Source: Nitzschia sp. pyKryTriq1
Lineage: Eukaryota > Bacillariophyta > Bacillariophyceae > Bacillariales > Bacillariaceae
Assembly (NCBI GenBank): GCA_956465555.1
Contig: OY101122.1
Location: forward strand, 817,001 to 881,000
Direction: 5' to 3'
DNA: 64,000 nucleotides
Shown: piece after piece, positions 1 to 10,652 of the stretch
Layout: the number at the start of each line of letters is the position of its first letter
Numbering within the stretch: position 1 is the stretch's first letter
Translations under genes and position numbers: made by a program
The notes under the pieces: model-generated
What the model was told of the DNA's origin: nothing
Database searches by the model: none
The model's input: only the letters and a program-made list of their open reading frames with translations

Positions 1-138
1 ATCATACGGATGTTCTTCGGCGTGCGAAATGACTCGAGCCCAGTCCATGTCGAGGACCAGATCCCACAGATCGCTGCTGGGAGCGATTGCTCGATGGGTA
101 TTCCTCGTTTCGCTTCGTCGTTGACTAAACCAAAACAT
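1..138 (-). CDS. 5' end of an unknown protein, running off the left edge
   Basis: Reading leftward from an ATG at 138, the frame stays open for 46 codons to the window edge. The last part (Asp-Leu-Trp-Asp-Leu-Val-Leu-Asp-Met-Asp-Trp, then Ala-Arg-Val-Ile-Ser-His-Ala-Glu-Glu-His-Pro) looks like real protein. It resembles the first helices of diatom ankyrin-type proteins, which often begin with a Trp-rich helix ending in His-Pro. That family suggestion is inference from a very short piece. A second in-frame Met lies 18 codons from the edge (about position 54) and could be the true start. The rest of the gene lies outside the window. Confidence 0.45.
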   Translation of the reverse strand, partial: MFWFSQRRSETRNTHRAIAPSSDLWDLVLDMDWARVISHAEEHPYD

Positions 139-506
139 GATACGCGAAGATGGAAAATGATTGAAGTCTATTTGTGTTGTAATGTGTTGTACGAGGATGA
201 AGAATGTTAGATAGACACCTTTGACTGTTGGCGCTGTTGACACTGACTTCTTTGTATCTTCTCTCTATTATTTTTGGCGTCGACTTTTTGTGCTTTGTGC
301 GAGAAAAAATGAGCCGCCGGCGCGCGGCGGACGGACGGGCGCGGCCAAACGGCCTGGGTCGCGTCCATCGCGGTGGTCAACAGATTACCGTCCTCGTACT
401 GTACTCGTAGCACAGTTGAGGATAGTCTAATACTCCAGACATTAAGATCCAAAAAGTAAAGTGGAAGGAAAGAGGATTCACGATTTCGCAACCTTGTTGA
501 TCTGCA
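139..506. other. Spacer between two leftward genes
   Basis: This 368-base stretch is the 5' side of the edge gene and the 3' side of the GT61 gene. It holds a CG-rich patch near 315-350 (repeated CGCGCGGCGG-like bases). I see no coding sequence, RNA gene or clear promoter element. Confidence 0.5.
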
Positions 507-2090
507 TCATCTCGACTGGATCTTTTTCCATTCACTAATCGCAGTATGTAGTTTATCCCAGACTTGGACTTTGTCCAACGCCCCTGTTTTGGAATTCTTT
601 TTTCCTTCGAATCCAATATACTTGCCACCGCCCAGCTGAGAAATTGCGTTTTGTGAATTCTTTTGCAGGTCCGTACGAAGATGAATTTCAACAACCACAC
701 TGTTAAACGGCATGAACATGGCTAAATTGAGACCGGCTCCATGCACGCCAATCATAATATTTGCCCGTGACGCTGCATGAGCCTGCTCGCGATACGATGT
801 TTGCGAACCTTCGCGGTCGTAAAAGTTTGCCACATCCATCTTAATACTCAATTCGAGGCATTTCGCTTGCAAATATGTGGTCAACTCTTCTTGGTTTGAA
901 ATGATGCGTCTCTGCTGCCATTCAGTTGGATTCCTTTCCCTGGTAGTGTCTCGCCCGACCCACACCACACGAGGATTGGGTGTCCACGTCGCGTTCTTTT
1001 CAAACAGAAGAGCATGATACGTGGGTAATGTGGGAATACGCAGTGACGCTTTTAGATGTGCAGCATAGGCCGTCACAATGGCAGAAAAGCATGTCATGTG
1101 GGTATGGGCCCTGTTGATCAAGATGTTGTTGGCACCCGTCTTGGCACCAGGTGACCAAATCAAACGGTTTTGAAAGCAGTAATTCCTTGTTTCTTCCTCT
1201 ATATGATTCCCACCTAAGCTCCAGATTTGTACGGAATCATGCGGACTACGGCTGTCGGTGAAGAGGAGCTCCAAACCGTCAGTCATGGGCCGATCGTAGA
1301 TATTGTTGGGCGCAATGTAAAACATCTGTGGGCTGGGGGCCATATACGTCTCAACCAACTCTGGCTGAAGCAAGGCGTACAGTACAAACATTTTCATTTG
1401 TTCCAGATGAAAGAACCACCAGTTCCAGTGATCTGGATCATTGTCCACAAGAAATGCTGGGTGACGGATGATGTAGTCGCACTCCGTTGGAAGTTCGTCC
1501 ACGAACTTCAGTCGCCTTGTTGATTCTCCCAAAAGTGTGTCACCTTGTAGGTTTCGGATTCTCGCTTCTGTCATTTTTTTGTCGGGATGCCGAGCCGGTA
1601 ATAAAATTGAAACTGCAGGCGGCTTTTTGGGGTTTTGGTTCGATTGGACTTGCACAACGGCCCGGTTCGCTTGAAAGATATCAAAATTGTTGGCACGGTA
1701 GGAATCAAGTTGGGCGGAACCTTCGGAAATAATGGTGACTTTCGATTTTCGCAAATTCTCCATGAGTCCCATACCACCCCAGTCCGAGCATCGTTTTGCT
1801 TGGTCTCTGGCTATCGCTGGTCCATAGTAGGTTTCTTCGGCATCTTGAATAGAGTTCCAAAACGATCGAGAAGAAATCTTCTGCGGTGGCCGATGAATTT
1901 GGCGGGGAGTGGACATGGTCTCATTACACAGCAAGGACGATGTGTAGCCGTAACTCACCGTACCCACTGGGAAATTCAATTCGTGTTGCTGCTGATGTGG
2001 CACCATTCGGGTGAATTGAGTCGACATCCAGAATATCATCGCAACGAGAAGCAGTCCAAATGACCACGAGGATCTTTTGCTGGGTCTCAT
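507..2090 (-). CDS. GT61-family (DUF563-like) Golgi glycosyltransferase
   Basis: Single-exon protein of 527 residues if it starts at the Met at 2090. An upstream in-frame Met at 2129 would add 13 residues, but the basic stretch Arg-Pro-Ser-Lys-Arg followed by one hydrophobic segment (about residues 9-26) makes the 2090 start look like a type II signal anchor. The C-terminal half carries the GT61 signature: a Gly-Val-His-Gly-Ala-Gly-Leu-Asn motif in a strand of the form IMIGVHGAGLNLAMFMPF, followed by VVVEIH. Known GT61 enzymes transfer xylose, arabinose or GlcNAc to glycans in the Golgi; the acceptor here cannot be told. The lumenal stem has several Asn-X-Ser/Thr sites. No intron is needed. 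The family call is firm; the sugar specificity is unknown. Confidence 0.8.
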   Translation of the reverse strand: MRPSKRSSWSFGLLLVAMIFWMSTQFTRMVPHQQQHELNFPVGTVSYGYTSSLLCNETMSTPRQIHRPPQKISSRSFWNSIQDAEETYYGPAIARDQAKRCSDWGGMGLMENLRKSKVTIISEGSAQLDSYRANNFDIFQANRAVVQVQSNQNPKKPPAVSILLPARHPDKKMTEARIRNLQGDTLLGESTRRLKFVDELPTECDYIIRHPAFLVDNDPDHWNWWFFHLEQMKMFVLYALLQPELVETYMAPSPQMFYIAPNNIYDRPMTDGLELLFTDSRSPHDSVQIWSLGGNHIEEETRNYCFQNRLIWSPGAKTGANNILINRAHTHMTCFSAIVTAYAAHLKASLRIPTLPTYHALLFEKNATWTPNPRVVWVGRDTTRERNPTEWQQRRIISNQEELTTYLQAKCLELSIKMDVANFYDREGSQTSYREQAHAASRANIMIGVHGAGLNLAMFMPFNSVVVEIHLRTDLQKNSQNAISQLGGGKYIGFEGKKNSKTGALDKVQVWDKLHTAISEWKKIQSR

Positions 2091-2325
2091 TATTGTTTTA
2101 TAGTAAAGGCATGTAGGTACACAAAGCAAGCAGAGAAGTTGACGCTCTCTGACTATAGAAGGATAGCTTCAATGTACACGCGGTCCCGCAAATGTCATTA
2201 TCATCATCTTATTATTCTCGACCCTTCTCGCATCGCTCGATCTTCGATCGCACCGAAAACCAGTTTTGCTCGCATGCATCTGCATTCTGCATCATCATCG
2301 TCATCATCTCTCCCACCACTTCCGG

Positions 2326-2893
2326 TACCAGGTACCAGGTACTGGTACTGTTCCGGTACACGCGGGGGGTCGCGCAGACGCGTGCTCGTGATCAATTATT
2401 TGGGTACGTCACATCATGTCGCACCTTGCGTCGCACGCATGTCGCGGGAATGAATTTTAAAATCTCGAATTTTTAGAATACCTGTGTGGTACGGTCTGCG
2501 TACCAGGTACCGGTACCTGCGGTACTTGTACAGTATTGGTACTGTACCAGGAACATCCAAGGATCGAGCGATCACGCGCGCTCCACCTTCCTCCACTGAA
2601 CTCAAAAGCGCGTTAAATCTAAACCGCGGTGTCTGATTCGCAGCCTGGCCCATGGCTAGCGCGAAAGAGCATTGTCCAAGAGTGCCCGTAAAGATAGTTC
2701 CACGTTAGAGCGCGGTGACCCGCACCCTTGGATGTTCCTGTACCAGTCTACCGGTACAGTACTTGTACAGGTACACTGTACCTGGGCGGTACAGTACCAA
2801 GTATGGTACCAGGTTTACTGGTACAGAGCGTAGAATAGAATTTCGAATCTTGCTTCGCAACGGCATCAACGATACCGGTACTTTTTTATACCG
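2326..2893. repeat. GTAC-palindrome clusters in a 1 kb divergent spacer
   Basis: The spacer between the GT61 gene (leftward) and the lipase gene (rightward) spans 2091-3141 and holds no credible gene. It carries three clusters of overlapping GTAC-centred words: about 2326-2361 (GGTACCAGGTACCAGGTACT), 2498-2552 (ACCAGGTACCGGTACC) and 2741-2893 (CCGGTACAGTACTTGTACAG). The units are degenerate, not a fixed-period tandem array. A CA/TC-rich microsatellite-like patch (CATCATCATCGTCATCATC) lies near 2290-2310. Function unknown; both flanking genes have their 5' ends here. Confidence 0.7.
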
Positions 2894-3141
2894 GTAATAT
2901 CAAATAGCGGGCAACGGGCACACCTCATCACAAGAAGCAAGATTGAAAGATCCGAAGAGGAACCCTACTGTATATTCTTGTAGAACACGGAACTCGGCGC
3001 CGTGTCATCCTCACCATCCCACCACAAAAGCAGAGAAGCAGCCCTTCCCACGGAAAGATACCAGGTAGAGACTTATAATTTGCGAGTACATCTTGCAAGC
3101 ACACAGTACAGCAAGGCCAAGTTTGAGCTCCAAGTTCCAAG

Positions 3142-6100
3142 ATGGCGGATGTGATCGAAGTCGGCGCGGTCGAGATTCTCGAGGTTGAGAAGCCCTCCAG
3201 CCCCCGAAAGTCGAATTCCGAGAAGGATGAACCCGTTCTCGCAGGCCTCCAAGATCACTTTACCCTTCCCGCGCCATCCAACCTCGTTCGATTCCGCTCG
3301 AGAAAGAATGCTGCCCGTGTGTACGAGGCAAAAGGGGTGCAGATGGTTCTAGAAGAAACCTACGACAAGGAAACCAAGACCAGAACTATCACCGCCAAAC
3401 GCCTCAACGACCTGACCGCTGGAGTGCATTTTCTGAGGTTCCTCTACACGATTGTGTGCTGCTTGTTCACGGGCTTCTTCTTTGTGTTCTGCCTTCAAGT
3501 CCTCTTGTTTCTGGTCCTTGACTTGGCTGTGGAAACTGGAGCCACCGAGCTGAACAGTTCCGTCCACGTAGGAACGACGATTGGAGTGATTTTGGCTATC
3601 GCGGTCTTCGTCCACGCATTCTCTGAGGCCTTGGTCATTTCTGGGCACTATATTGCGGACATGTGGTCGGGACATTTCTTGGCGAAACAGTTTATTTTCA
3701 AAAAACTCAACGACGTTACAATTGAATGGATCTTCTTTACAGCCTTTTTGCTTGTCCCACTGCTGGTCATGGCTGGCTCCCTTTTGGCAGAGTCTGCGGA
3801 TTGGTGGGCCACAACTGCCATTGTATGGTTTGGGTGTGTCATGGGCTTCTTCGTTTTGTTTTGTTTTAATATCGTTTGCTACGAAGTCAAGGCTGCGTAT
3901 GATTTTGCGAACAATTACAACACCACCGATAGCGAAAAGTTCCTGGACGTCATTCGACGGTGTATCCTCTTGAGGCAGCGACACAAGTACAGTGGGAAAA
4001 TACAAAATGTATTCTTGGCCCGGAGCTACTTTACGGATACTGAAGATACCGAGACTGCTGAAGGGTCCACCATCTATGAGGAGACACGTGTTGTGACTCA
4101 GAGCTGGTGGGCCAAGATTTCAAATCGGTGCCCTGAATGGATGTTTAAGAAACTCGACCAACCCAGCCGTCTTTACACGCTCGAGGACGTTCAGGACTTC
4201 AGGCCCTTCCTCACGCGAAGTACTTGGGGGCTCGAGAAGATCTTCTGTCGTCCCACGAATTCGCGATACATTGCCATTGTCGATGGACCTGGATCGTTGA
4301 CCAAAGCTCAACTCCGAAGCAGTCTGCTCTGCTCGCTGATTGGTACCGCACTTATCATACTCCTCCTGGTCGCATTTCTGGTTTGGTTTCAAATCCCGGG
4401 GGCGTTTGTCGCACTTGTATTTGTAATTGCTCTCATCTTTTCTTGGAGCACCCTCACTAATACCCGAAACCTGTTTAAGATTGGAAGTGATATTGTCGAC
4501 GTCCAAACGAGATGGGTGACGCACGACAACAAAGAAAACACCATGGAAGAAGGTAAAGAGAAAACAAATGACGCTTCGGAAGAAGTGGAAGAGGAGAAAC
4601 GCGTGGAGAATGAAGAGGTCACAACAAGGACGAACAAAAATATCGCGCCACCGAAAGGTGAATCCGCAAGGAAGTGGGAAGAGATTGGAGCGAAGCCTAG
4701 TGAGGCCGTATATCTGGTTTCAGAATACATGCGGGTCAATCAAGCGAGTGCTCCATTTTGCTGGATTATGGTGCGAGCGGAGATTGGCGTTTTCTACGTC
4801 TACCCGTTGGTAACACTATGTATTGTCAATTGGACCCTTGCCGTCCTCTTCTTTATCTGTGCTACGATTTCGGGCATTCGGTACTACATCAATGCCGCCG
4901 CCATCATTGAAGAGACTGGCAATATGGAATTGGTTGGGGGTGCGACGAAAAGCGAAGTTTGGGCGAACAAATCCCGTCTCAACAATATTGTCGGAGCCAT
5001 CACTGCGGGAAAAAGTCGCAAGGCGTGGGTGTCCATTTTGGGAGCAGGAGGCTTTGGCTTCTTGGCAATTTTCCTTGGAGCTGTCGGAACGAGTACCGAG
5101 AATACCAGCGTTGAGACTTTCACATATCTGCCAAACTTTTACTATCCTCCAATGGCCAATGATATGAGATATCCCACGTGCACCATGTCAAATTTGTACG
5201 GCGGATTTGGCGAGAATTCCACCCTCGCCGACTTTGCTTTCCTCTCCAGCATTGCGTATCAGCTCGAAGAAAATACTCAACCCGCTCTTGACAGCTGGTT
5301 TGGCCCAGCTGGGATCACGGCCATCGACGAAAATGAATATGTCAAGGCCTTTCGCGAGAAAGAAGACCCAGACAACACTGCTGTGTTCTTCAAGATGTTT
5401 AGCTTTCCCCAGCAGGAGCTTGCGATGATTGCTATCCGTGGAACTTCTAATAACTGGGATATGGTAAGCTCAAAAGGGAACAATTTCCCTTCTGCCACTA
5501 CGTCTACTCGCAGACTAGACATCAACTCACGTTCTTCGCGTTCATCTTACAGCTCGCAGATACTCAGCTGTGGAGCGCAGCGGCTCTTATGCAGGGTTTG
5601 AGGTTCATTCTTCCAGCGGGAGAAATGTGGACCCCGATCTACGCCCGTAAGTCTACGGAGACATGTTTGTGATTGTGAGTACAAGGTACACTTTGCCCCT
5701 AACCATCGCTTTCCCACCAATTTCATGCCACATGTTTTGCGAAGAGCTCGTACACTGGATCAACACTCTCCAGTCAGAGTCCCTTGATAAGGTGTCTTTC
5801 TACACACTAACAACTCAGTTTGCCGAGACCCTGAAGAACGACCCACAATTTTCCAGCGTTCAGGTCACTGGCCATAGTTTGGGAGGCGGTAGGTAGTTTG
5901 GCTGGTATTGTACGAGTACAGTACTGGTATAATTGATGGAGCTGTGCTACAGGTACGAGTGAGTAGACACGCAATGCTCAACCATTTTCTCTTCCTTCAT
6001 TCCTCTGATATTCAGGCTTGGCAATGATCACTGGGGCACAATCCAAAATCCCAGCAGTTGGTCTATCGGGTCCTAATGCTTTGATCTCTGGTAGATCGTT

Positions 6101-6478
6101 CTCACCTCCTGTCAGTGCGGAAGATATGAACGCGGTACGTTGAACGATGGTTTACCCATGTGAGGTGTTGCGCCCAATTCCAGAACTAACAAACTTGTTG
6201 CGTCCCTCGTCATGCAGTACACCTTCAACATCGTCCCTCGTCGCGACATTGTGCCCATGCTTGATGACAAAGCTGATCAATTCCAGTACATTCGATGTGA
6301 GGCTGCACCTTGGGATTTTGTTGGTTGTCATTTTTCGAAAAGAAGTTTATGCGAGCTACTAGTGACGTGTGGGACAGGGGCTCGACCTGCAATTTGCGAA
6401 TGCACTAAGGAATTCGGCTATCCCAAACCACTGACGGATGGTGATGAGGACTTTGACACTCTCTGTGGAATTAATTAG
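3142..6478 (+). CDS. Polytopic membrane class 3 lipase (five exons)
   Basis: Exons 3142-5463, 5553-5646, 5745-5888, 6016-6134 and 6218-6478 join in frame to 979 residues. Introns are 89, 98, 127 and 83 bases, all GT-AG. The C-terminal part is an alpha/beta-hydrolase of the lipase_3 family: the nucleophile elbow GHSLGGG (Ser about 850) is split by intron 3, the acid is Asp about 903 in RRDIVPMLDD, and His about 931 in GCHFSKRSL is the likely base. The first roughly 660 residues hold about seven to nine hydrophobic segments (near 95-127, 134-165, 195-250, 395-435, 548-585 and 632-655) with a charged Lys-Glu loop near 455-505. Members hydrolyse acyl-glycerols; a diacylglycerol-lipase-like role at a membrane is inference. 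The Cys-rich tail (ICECTKEFGYP) is typical of protist lipase_3 proteins. Confidence 0.85.
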
Positions 6479-6586
6479 AGAGGTTCCCGGTTCACATACC
6501 GAGATGGATGTGACAATATTTATGTTGCATGTTGCATGTTGCATGTTTCAATCAGACGGATACTTATGCACCGTAATAAGGACACT

Positions 6587-7355
6587 TTATCTTGTGATCT
6601 TTCTATCGTCCAAAGCTGCAGCTCCTCGTTTGGCTTCTTCGAGGGCCTCGAAACTTGCAACCATCCTTTCCATCCCAGTGTCCGTATTGCGTCGGTCGAA
6701 AGAATCAACAATAGAAGGGTCAACACCCACCATATCCTTCAAGAAAGCCCGAGGATCAATGACCTCTCGATTTTTGAGAATGACGCCTTTGACAATAAGC
6801 TGCGCCCGCACCCGGTCATCTCCCTCTTGTGCGTGCCGAAATGTTTGGTATCTACGAGAGCAACCCGGAAAGTTGGAGTTTCAATCGAGAAAAAGTGAGG
6901 AATGGAATACGGGTACCATATAAATTTGTATCAGATATCCGTATCTTTCTTTCAAGGGGCGGTGATGATGGGGGGGAGACAACTTACAGCCATATATTTT
7001 TATCATCCATGCCACTGACAATACTTTGGACTTCGAATTCGCGAAAGAATGGCCGAATCTCGGCTCGGTAACGACACGACTGTGCGGTGACAAAATAAAT
7101 CGATTTGTCTTGCATCATGGCCTGCATCCACCCGTTGACTGCCCCCATTTCCCACCTCGCATATTCTGCATGACTGAAATAGGCAGCGTTATTCAGGTGA
7201 CCAAGCGCATAATCCAATACACCTGCTCGAGCGTAGTATTTGTGGGGTTCCTTGAGGCCGATGCCGATTCGGGACGACTTGTCTTTCACGTTTGATTGGC
7301 GCATCATCCCCTTAGCAATGCTAGCAAAAACTCGCGGTGTGTGAACGAGACCCAT
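6587..7355 (-). CDS. Hotdog thioesterase-like protein, copy A (two exons)
   Basis: Exons 7355-6988 and 6851-6587 (136-base intron, phase 2) give 210 residues. The fold is 4HBT/THEM6-like: HKYYARAG, then GHLNNAAYFSHAEYARWEM, CRYRAEIRPFFREFEV, and MDDKNIWLYQTFRHAQEGDD. It is a close paralogue of the gene at 7848-8597, same strand, intron position and phase. In this copy the active-site stretch is one residue shorter (LDYALGHLNN against FDVDYLGHLNN), so the second Asp of the usual Asp-x-Asp-x-x-Gly-His motif has no partner. Family members hydrolyse acyl-CoA or have lost activity; substrate unknown. The start is fixed by the shared MG-VHTPRV N-terminus. Confidence 0.8.
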
Positions 7356-7635
7356 GGTTTCCGAGTCAGAAGATACAAGTAGTGACTAACAATGATGATG
7401 CCTTTGGCAAGAATGTGGTCTAACAATGTCCAATGGAAAACAATGCGCAAAATCGTCATGATGGCGACCCATACCGGTATTATTAGTGGCGTAGGATGAG
7501 GATTGACGATGCCAAAAAATAACATTGCCGGCAGGACTCACTCGTGCTCGTGATTCGGATTTTTCTTCCGACGCCTTTGCTACGATAAAAAGTGGGAATT
7601 CTCGGTGATTTTGTCCCGTTGATCCATCTCGAAAA

Positions 7636-7790
7636 ATGGGTCGCATCAAGTCCGCCCGCGAGGTTTGTCAGAAGAAAGCAAGCAAGATATGCACAGCCAA
7701 TGTGGCATCACAACAAGTACTGTAGCTAGCCGAGAATACCAAAAATCTCACTGGAAAGTTCACAAGAAATCCTGTACACCCACAGGCTAG
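7636..7790 (+). pseudogene. Decayed MYND zinc-finger fragment
   Basis: From the ATG at 7636 one frame reads MGRIKSAREVCQKKASKICT and stops at 7725. A second frame, overlapping it, ends REYQKSHWKVHKKSC then TPTG and a stop at 7790. Together these look like the two halves of a MYND finger, whose family pattern is Cys-x-x-Cys, a Cys-Ser-x-x-Cys-Gln core and a final His-Trp-Lys-x-His-Lys-x-x-Cys. At least one frame change and a Cys-to-Tyr change separate it from a working finger. It sits on the opposite strand to, and between, the two thioesterase paralogues. It is probably the tail or an internal piece of a lost host gene. Confidence 0.6.
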
Positions 7791-7847
7791 GGACGCGAGT
7801 GATCATCATCCTCATCACAAGGGAGATTCATAGGGATCCATTTTACT

Positions 7848-8597
7848 TTAACTTGATGCCCTTTCATCGTCTAAAGCTGCTGCGTTTCGCTTAGCTTTGT
7901 CTAGAGCTTCAAAACTTGCAATCATATCTTCAACCGAAGCGTCCGCGTTCGTCCGGTTCACTGCATCAATGACATCGGGATGCACACCCACCTTATCTTT
8001 CAGAAACTGCCTTGGATCTATTACCTTTCCTTTCTGAACGATTGCACCCTTGACGATCACCTGTGCCCGTACTCTATCATCTCCCTCTTGAGCATGTCGA
8101 AAGCTTTGATATCTTTTCACCAGAAAAAGCAAGAATATGCGCATGTGGTGAGCAGGAAAGTTCACATGGTGGGTACACGACCAAACTGAATTGACATGCA
8201 ACCAGCAGTAGATCAGTCACACGTACATCCACAAGTTTTTATCATCCATACCCGCTACGACAGTTTGGATCTCGAATTTTCGGAAGAGCGGTCGGATCTC
8301 GGCTCGATAGCGACACGACGCCGAGGTGAGGTAATAGTGGGCGTTGTTTTTCATCATGGCCGGTAACCATCCATTGACGGCCGACATTTCCCATCTTGCA
8401 TATTCCGCATGGCTGAAATAGGCAGCATTATTCAAATGGCCCAAATAATCGACATCAAAAAGGCCTGCTCGCGCATAGTATTTGTATGGGTCCACGACAC
8501 CAAGTCGTGTGGTGCTTTCTTTGGAAGATGATTTGGATTGTCGCATCATGCCTTTGGCGATGGTCGCAATTACGCGCGGTGTGTGAACGATTCCCAT
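7848..8597 (-). CDS. Hotdog thioesterase-like protein, copy B (two exons)
   Basis: Exons 8597-8227 and 8112-7848 (114-base intron, phase 2) give 211 residues. It has the same architecture as copy A. The start at 8597 matches the paralogue (MGIVHTPRVIATIAKGMMRQ); an upstream Met at 8621 adds eight residues with no counterpart. The hotdog motif is complete here: FDVDYLGHLNNAAYFSHAEY, followed by CRYRAEIRPLFRKFEIQ and the RHAQEGDDRVRAQVIVKG strand. Likely an acyl-CoA or acyl-carrier thioesterase; substrate and compartment cannot be told, and I see no clear targeting signal beyond a basic N-terminus. Copy B keeps the fuller active site of the two. Confidence 0.82.
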
Positions 8598-9348
8598 TTT
8601 GAATGTCAGCAAATAATGCAACTCGAGTTGTCAAGATATAATATACAGTATGCCATGAAAAGGGTCGCCTTCGTTCTTCAACACTTTGGTCTTGTTGTTG
8701 TGAAGGAGAAGGACGAATATCAGAATGATCATGTTCCAAGTTCCAAGCTCATCGATCATCGCCGCGCCTGCATCGCACCCCCGGCGAGCGAGAAGCCGAC
8801 GAAGCTGCGACGAAGGATCCGTTTTACAGTCGATCTAGTCGTTCTTCCATTTTGGATGGACTGGTGCGTGCGGCTCTACTCGTACCGTTATCCTTGGCTC
8901 ACCGGTATCTCTACTGTGCGTGCCAGTACTATACCTACTGTACCTGGTACTTGTACCACGCGCGCCAGTCCCATCATTCCAATTATTATGTATTTGACGT
9001 GGCCAAATTATTATTGTTACCGCACCGCACCGGTCCAAGCACTACACAAGAGCGCGCCAGCAAGGATCGAGTACGCGCCCGTCGTCCATTCAAAACCGGC
9101 AAGCCACACAAAAACACGAAACCCAACCGTCCTGTGTCCACGTCTCCTGTCCACTCCATCCAATTTAATGTAGCACAGCATGCATAGTCGGCGTCATTTC
9201 TCAATTTGCTTCAATCTCCTCTCCCGCCACCGTCAACGGACTAATACCGGTACTTGTATCGAGTCACAAAAAGACGAATACAGTTGTACGAACAGCAGTC
9301 TACTGACAATCATTCTTACAAGTACTCTCTGCAGTTAGAAGCATCAGA
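8598..9348. other. Divergent spacer with sparse GTAC words
   Basis: About 750 bases between the thioesterase B start and the TPR gene start. GTAC-type words occur near 8931-8965 (GTACTATACCTACTGTACC) and 9245-9256 (ATACCGGTACTTG). Translated frames here run through low-complexity Thr/Pro/Arg sequence and show no known domain, so no gene is called. Confidence 0.5.
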
Positions 9349-10263
9349 ATGATTGAGAAAGAGTCGTATTCATCCCGTTCCTCGGTGCCGCATTTACAGC
9401 CCGAGGATTACGATGATGAAACCGACGAAATTTTGATTTTCGAAGAAGATGGAAACGCACCGCCTTCTTCCTTTGAAGTCGAAGAAGAATACGAGTATGG
9501 CGTTGGATTACATGATGACTTGCCGCAAGGGTATTCCTTGAAGGAGCTGGAGCAGACTGTTACAATTGTGCGTTCCAGTAAGAATGCGAACAGTGGCGCG
9601 TTCGACCAAGAACGCAAGTCGTTACTGTGGTGCATCGAGAATGGTTACGAAGAGGCGCAGCCGGGAGTGTGGTCAGGATGCTGGTATTTCACGTATCTCT
9701 TTGGAGAGGAAGAAGGAAAGCGAGCTTGGGTGGAAACGATGAACAGGAGACTGGTCAAAGAAGGAGGAGGTCGCGCCCGACAAGTATCACCTGACAATTA
9801 CTCCGCCATGTTGGCGCAAAAAGACAAAGGGAAACGTGCCTTTTGTCGAGGTCAATATAAGAGTGCCTTGGACTTCTACGTCAGTGCAGAGGAGCTCATG
9901 GGTGGTGATGTTATGGGCATGTACCTGGTGCCCCAACAACGAGCTGAGTTGGTAACGTTGCTCAGCAATCAGGCGGAGTGCTATCTTCGACTGAATAAGT
10001 ATGAGGATGCCATTGTGCAAGCAAGTAAGGCTCTACAGCTGGATAGACGCCACAGCAAGAGTCTACTACGACGTGCCAAGGCCACCATTCGGCGCTCGGA
10101 GCAGCATGGATCGACGTTGTTGAACTCGATGGCTGCGGCTAGCGCGGCAGAGGATCTTCAAGCAATCATTGAGATGAAGGGAGAAGTAGTACCAGAAGCA
10201 GAGAGCCTCATTACTGAGATTGAAGAGCAAACAAACAAGATCAGTGCGCGTTCGGAACAATAA
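9349..10263 (+). CDS. TPR-repeat protein of unknown function
   Basis: Single exon, 304 residues. The N-terminal 65 residues are acidic (many Asp/Glu, Ser). Residues about 85-130 form a Trp-rich module (LWCIENGYEEAQPGVWSGCW). From about 155 to 285 there are two to three TPR-like helix pairs: a first one around KDKGKRAFCRGQYKSALDFY, a second around SNQAECYLRLNKYEDAIVQA, then SKALQLDRRHSKSLLRRAKA, with the usual Ala/Gly and Tyr spacing. TPR modules bind partner proteins, often chaperones; no catalytic domain is visible. No signal peptide. The function is open. Confidence 0.75.
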   Translation: MIEKESYSSRSSVPHLQPEDYDDETDEILIFEEDGNAPPSSFEVEEEYEYGVGLHDDLPQGYSLKELEQTVTIVRSSKNANSGAFDQERKSLLWCIENGYEEAQPGVWSGCWYFTYLFGEEEGKRAWVETMNRRLVKEGGGRARQVSPDNYSAMLAQKDKGKRAFCRGQYKSALDFYVSAEELMGGDVMGMYLVPQQRAELVTLLSNQAECYLRLNKYEDAIVQASKALQLDRRHSKSLLRRAKATIRRSEQHGSTLLNSMAAASAAEDLQAIIEMKGEVVPEAESLITEIEEQTNKISARSEQ

Positions 10264-10368
10264 CGGTAACGGTAACGATTCCTTCGTTTAATGTCGACAC
10301 ATTCGGTACAATCACAATTTAGAAATTGTTGGTTCGAAAATTGGAAAAAAATTCTCACTCAATTCAGC

Positions 10369-10443
10369 TTTTCTACCTGGGAGAGTTGGAAGCCGACAAA
10401 CTCTTCCAACTTATGAACGAATCATCTACGCAAAGGTAGAAAA
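10369..10443. other. 75-base nested inverted repeat downstream of the TPR gene
   Basis: TTTTCTACCT (10369-10378) is matched by its exact reverse complement AGGTAGAAAA (10434-10443). Inside, AGTTGGAAG (10384-10392) is matched by CTTCCAACT (10403-10411). The result could fold as a 10 bp outer stem enclosing a 9 bp hairpin. It lies about 105 bases past the TPR stop and 210 bases before the TAN1 stop, in the 10264-10652 convergent spacer. The family (3' UTR structure, miniature element or small RNA) is unknown. The spacer shows nothing else. Confidence 0.45.
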
Positions 10444-10652
10444 TTCCATGACCGAACATCGCAATGTGCAAGCCTCGTATTGGAAGTCGTTGCCTATTCA
10501 TAAATTTTTTCCGTGACACGATTAATAAATGTCATAGCGCCTCAACTGAAGACTTTCCAGACAACATTATTAGTCATGGTGTAACCTTTTGATTATTTCG
10601 ACACATGATGGTGATGGTGATTCTATGGTATGGCTTGCGCAGACTCCGTATT

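Noticed and set aside
3349-4005. Long antisense frame inside the lipase gene (and similar shadows in other genes)
   Set aside because: Opposite-strand reading of a well-supported exon; charge-patterned translation with no family features.
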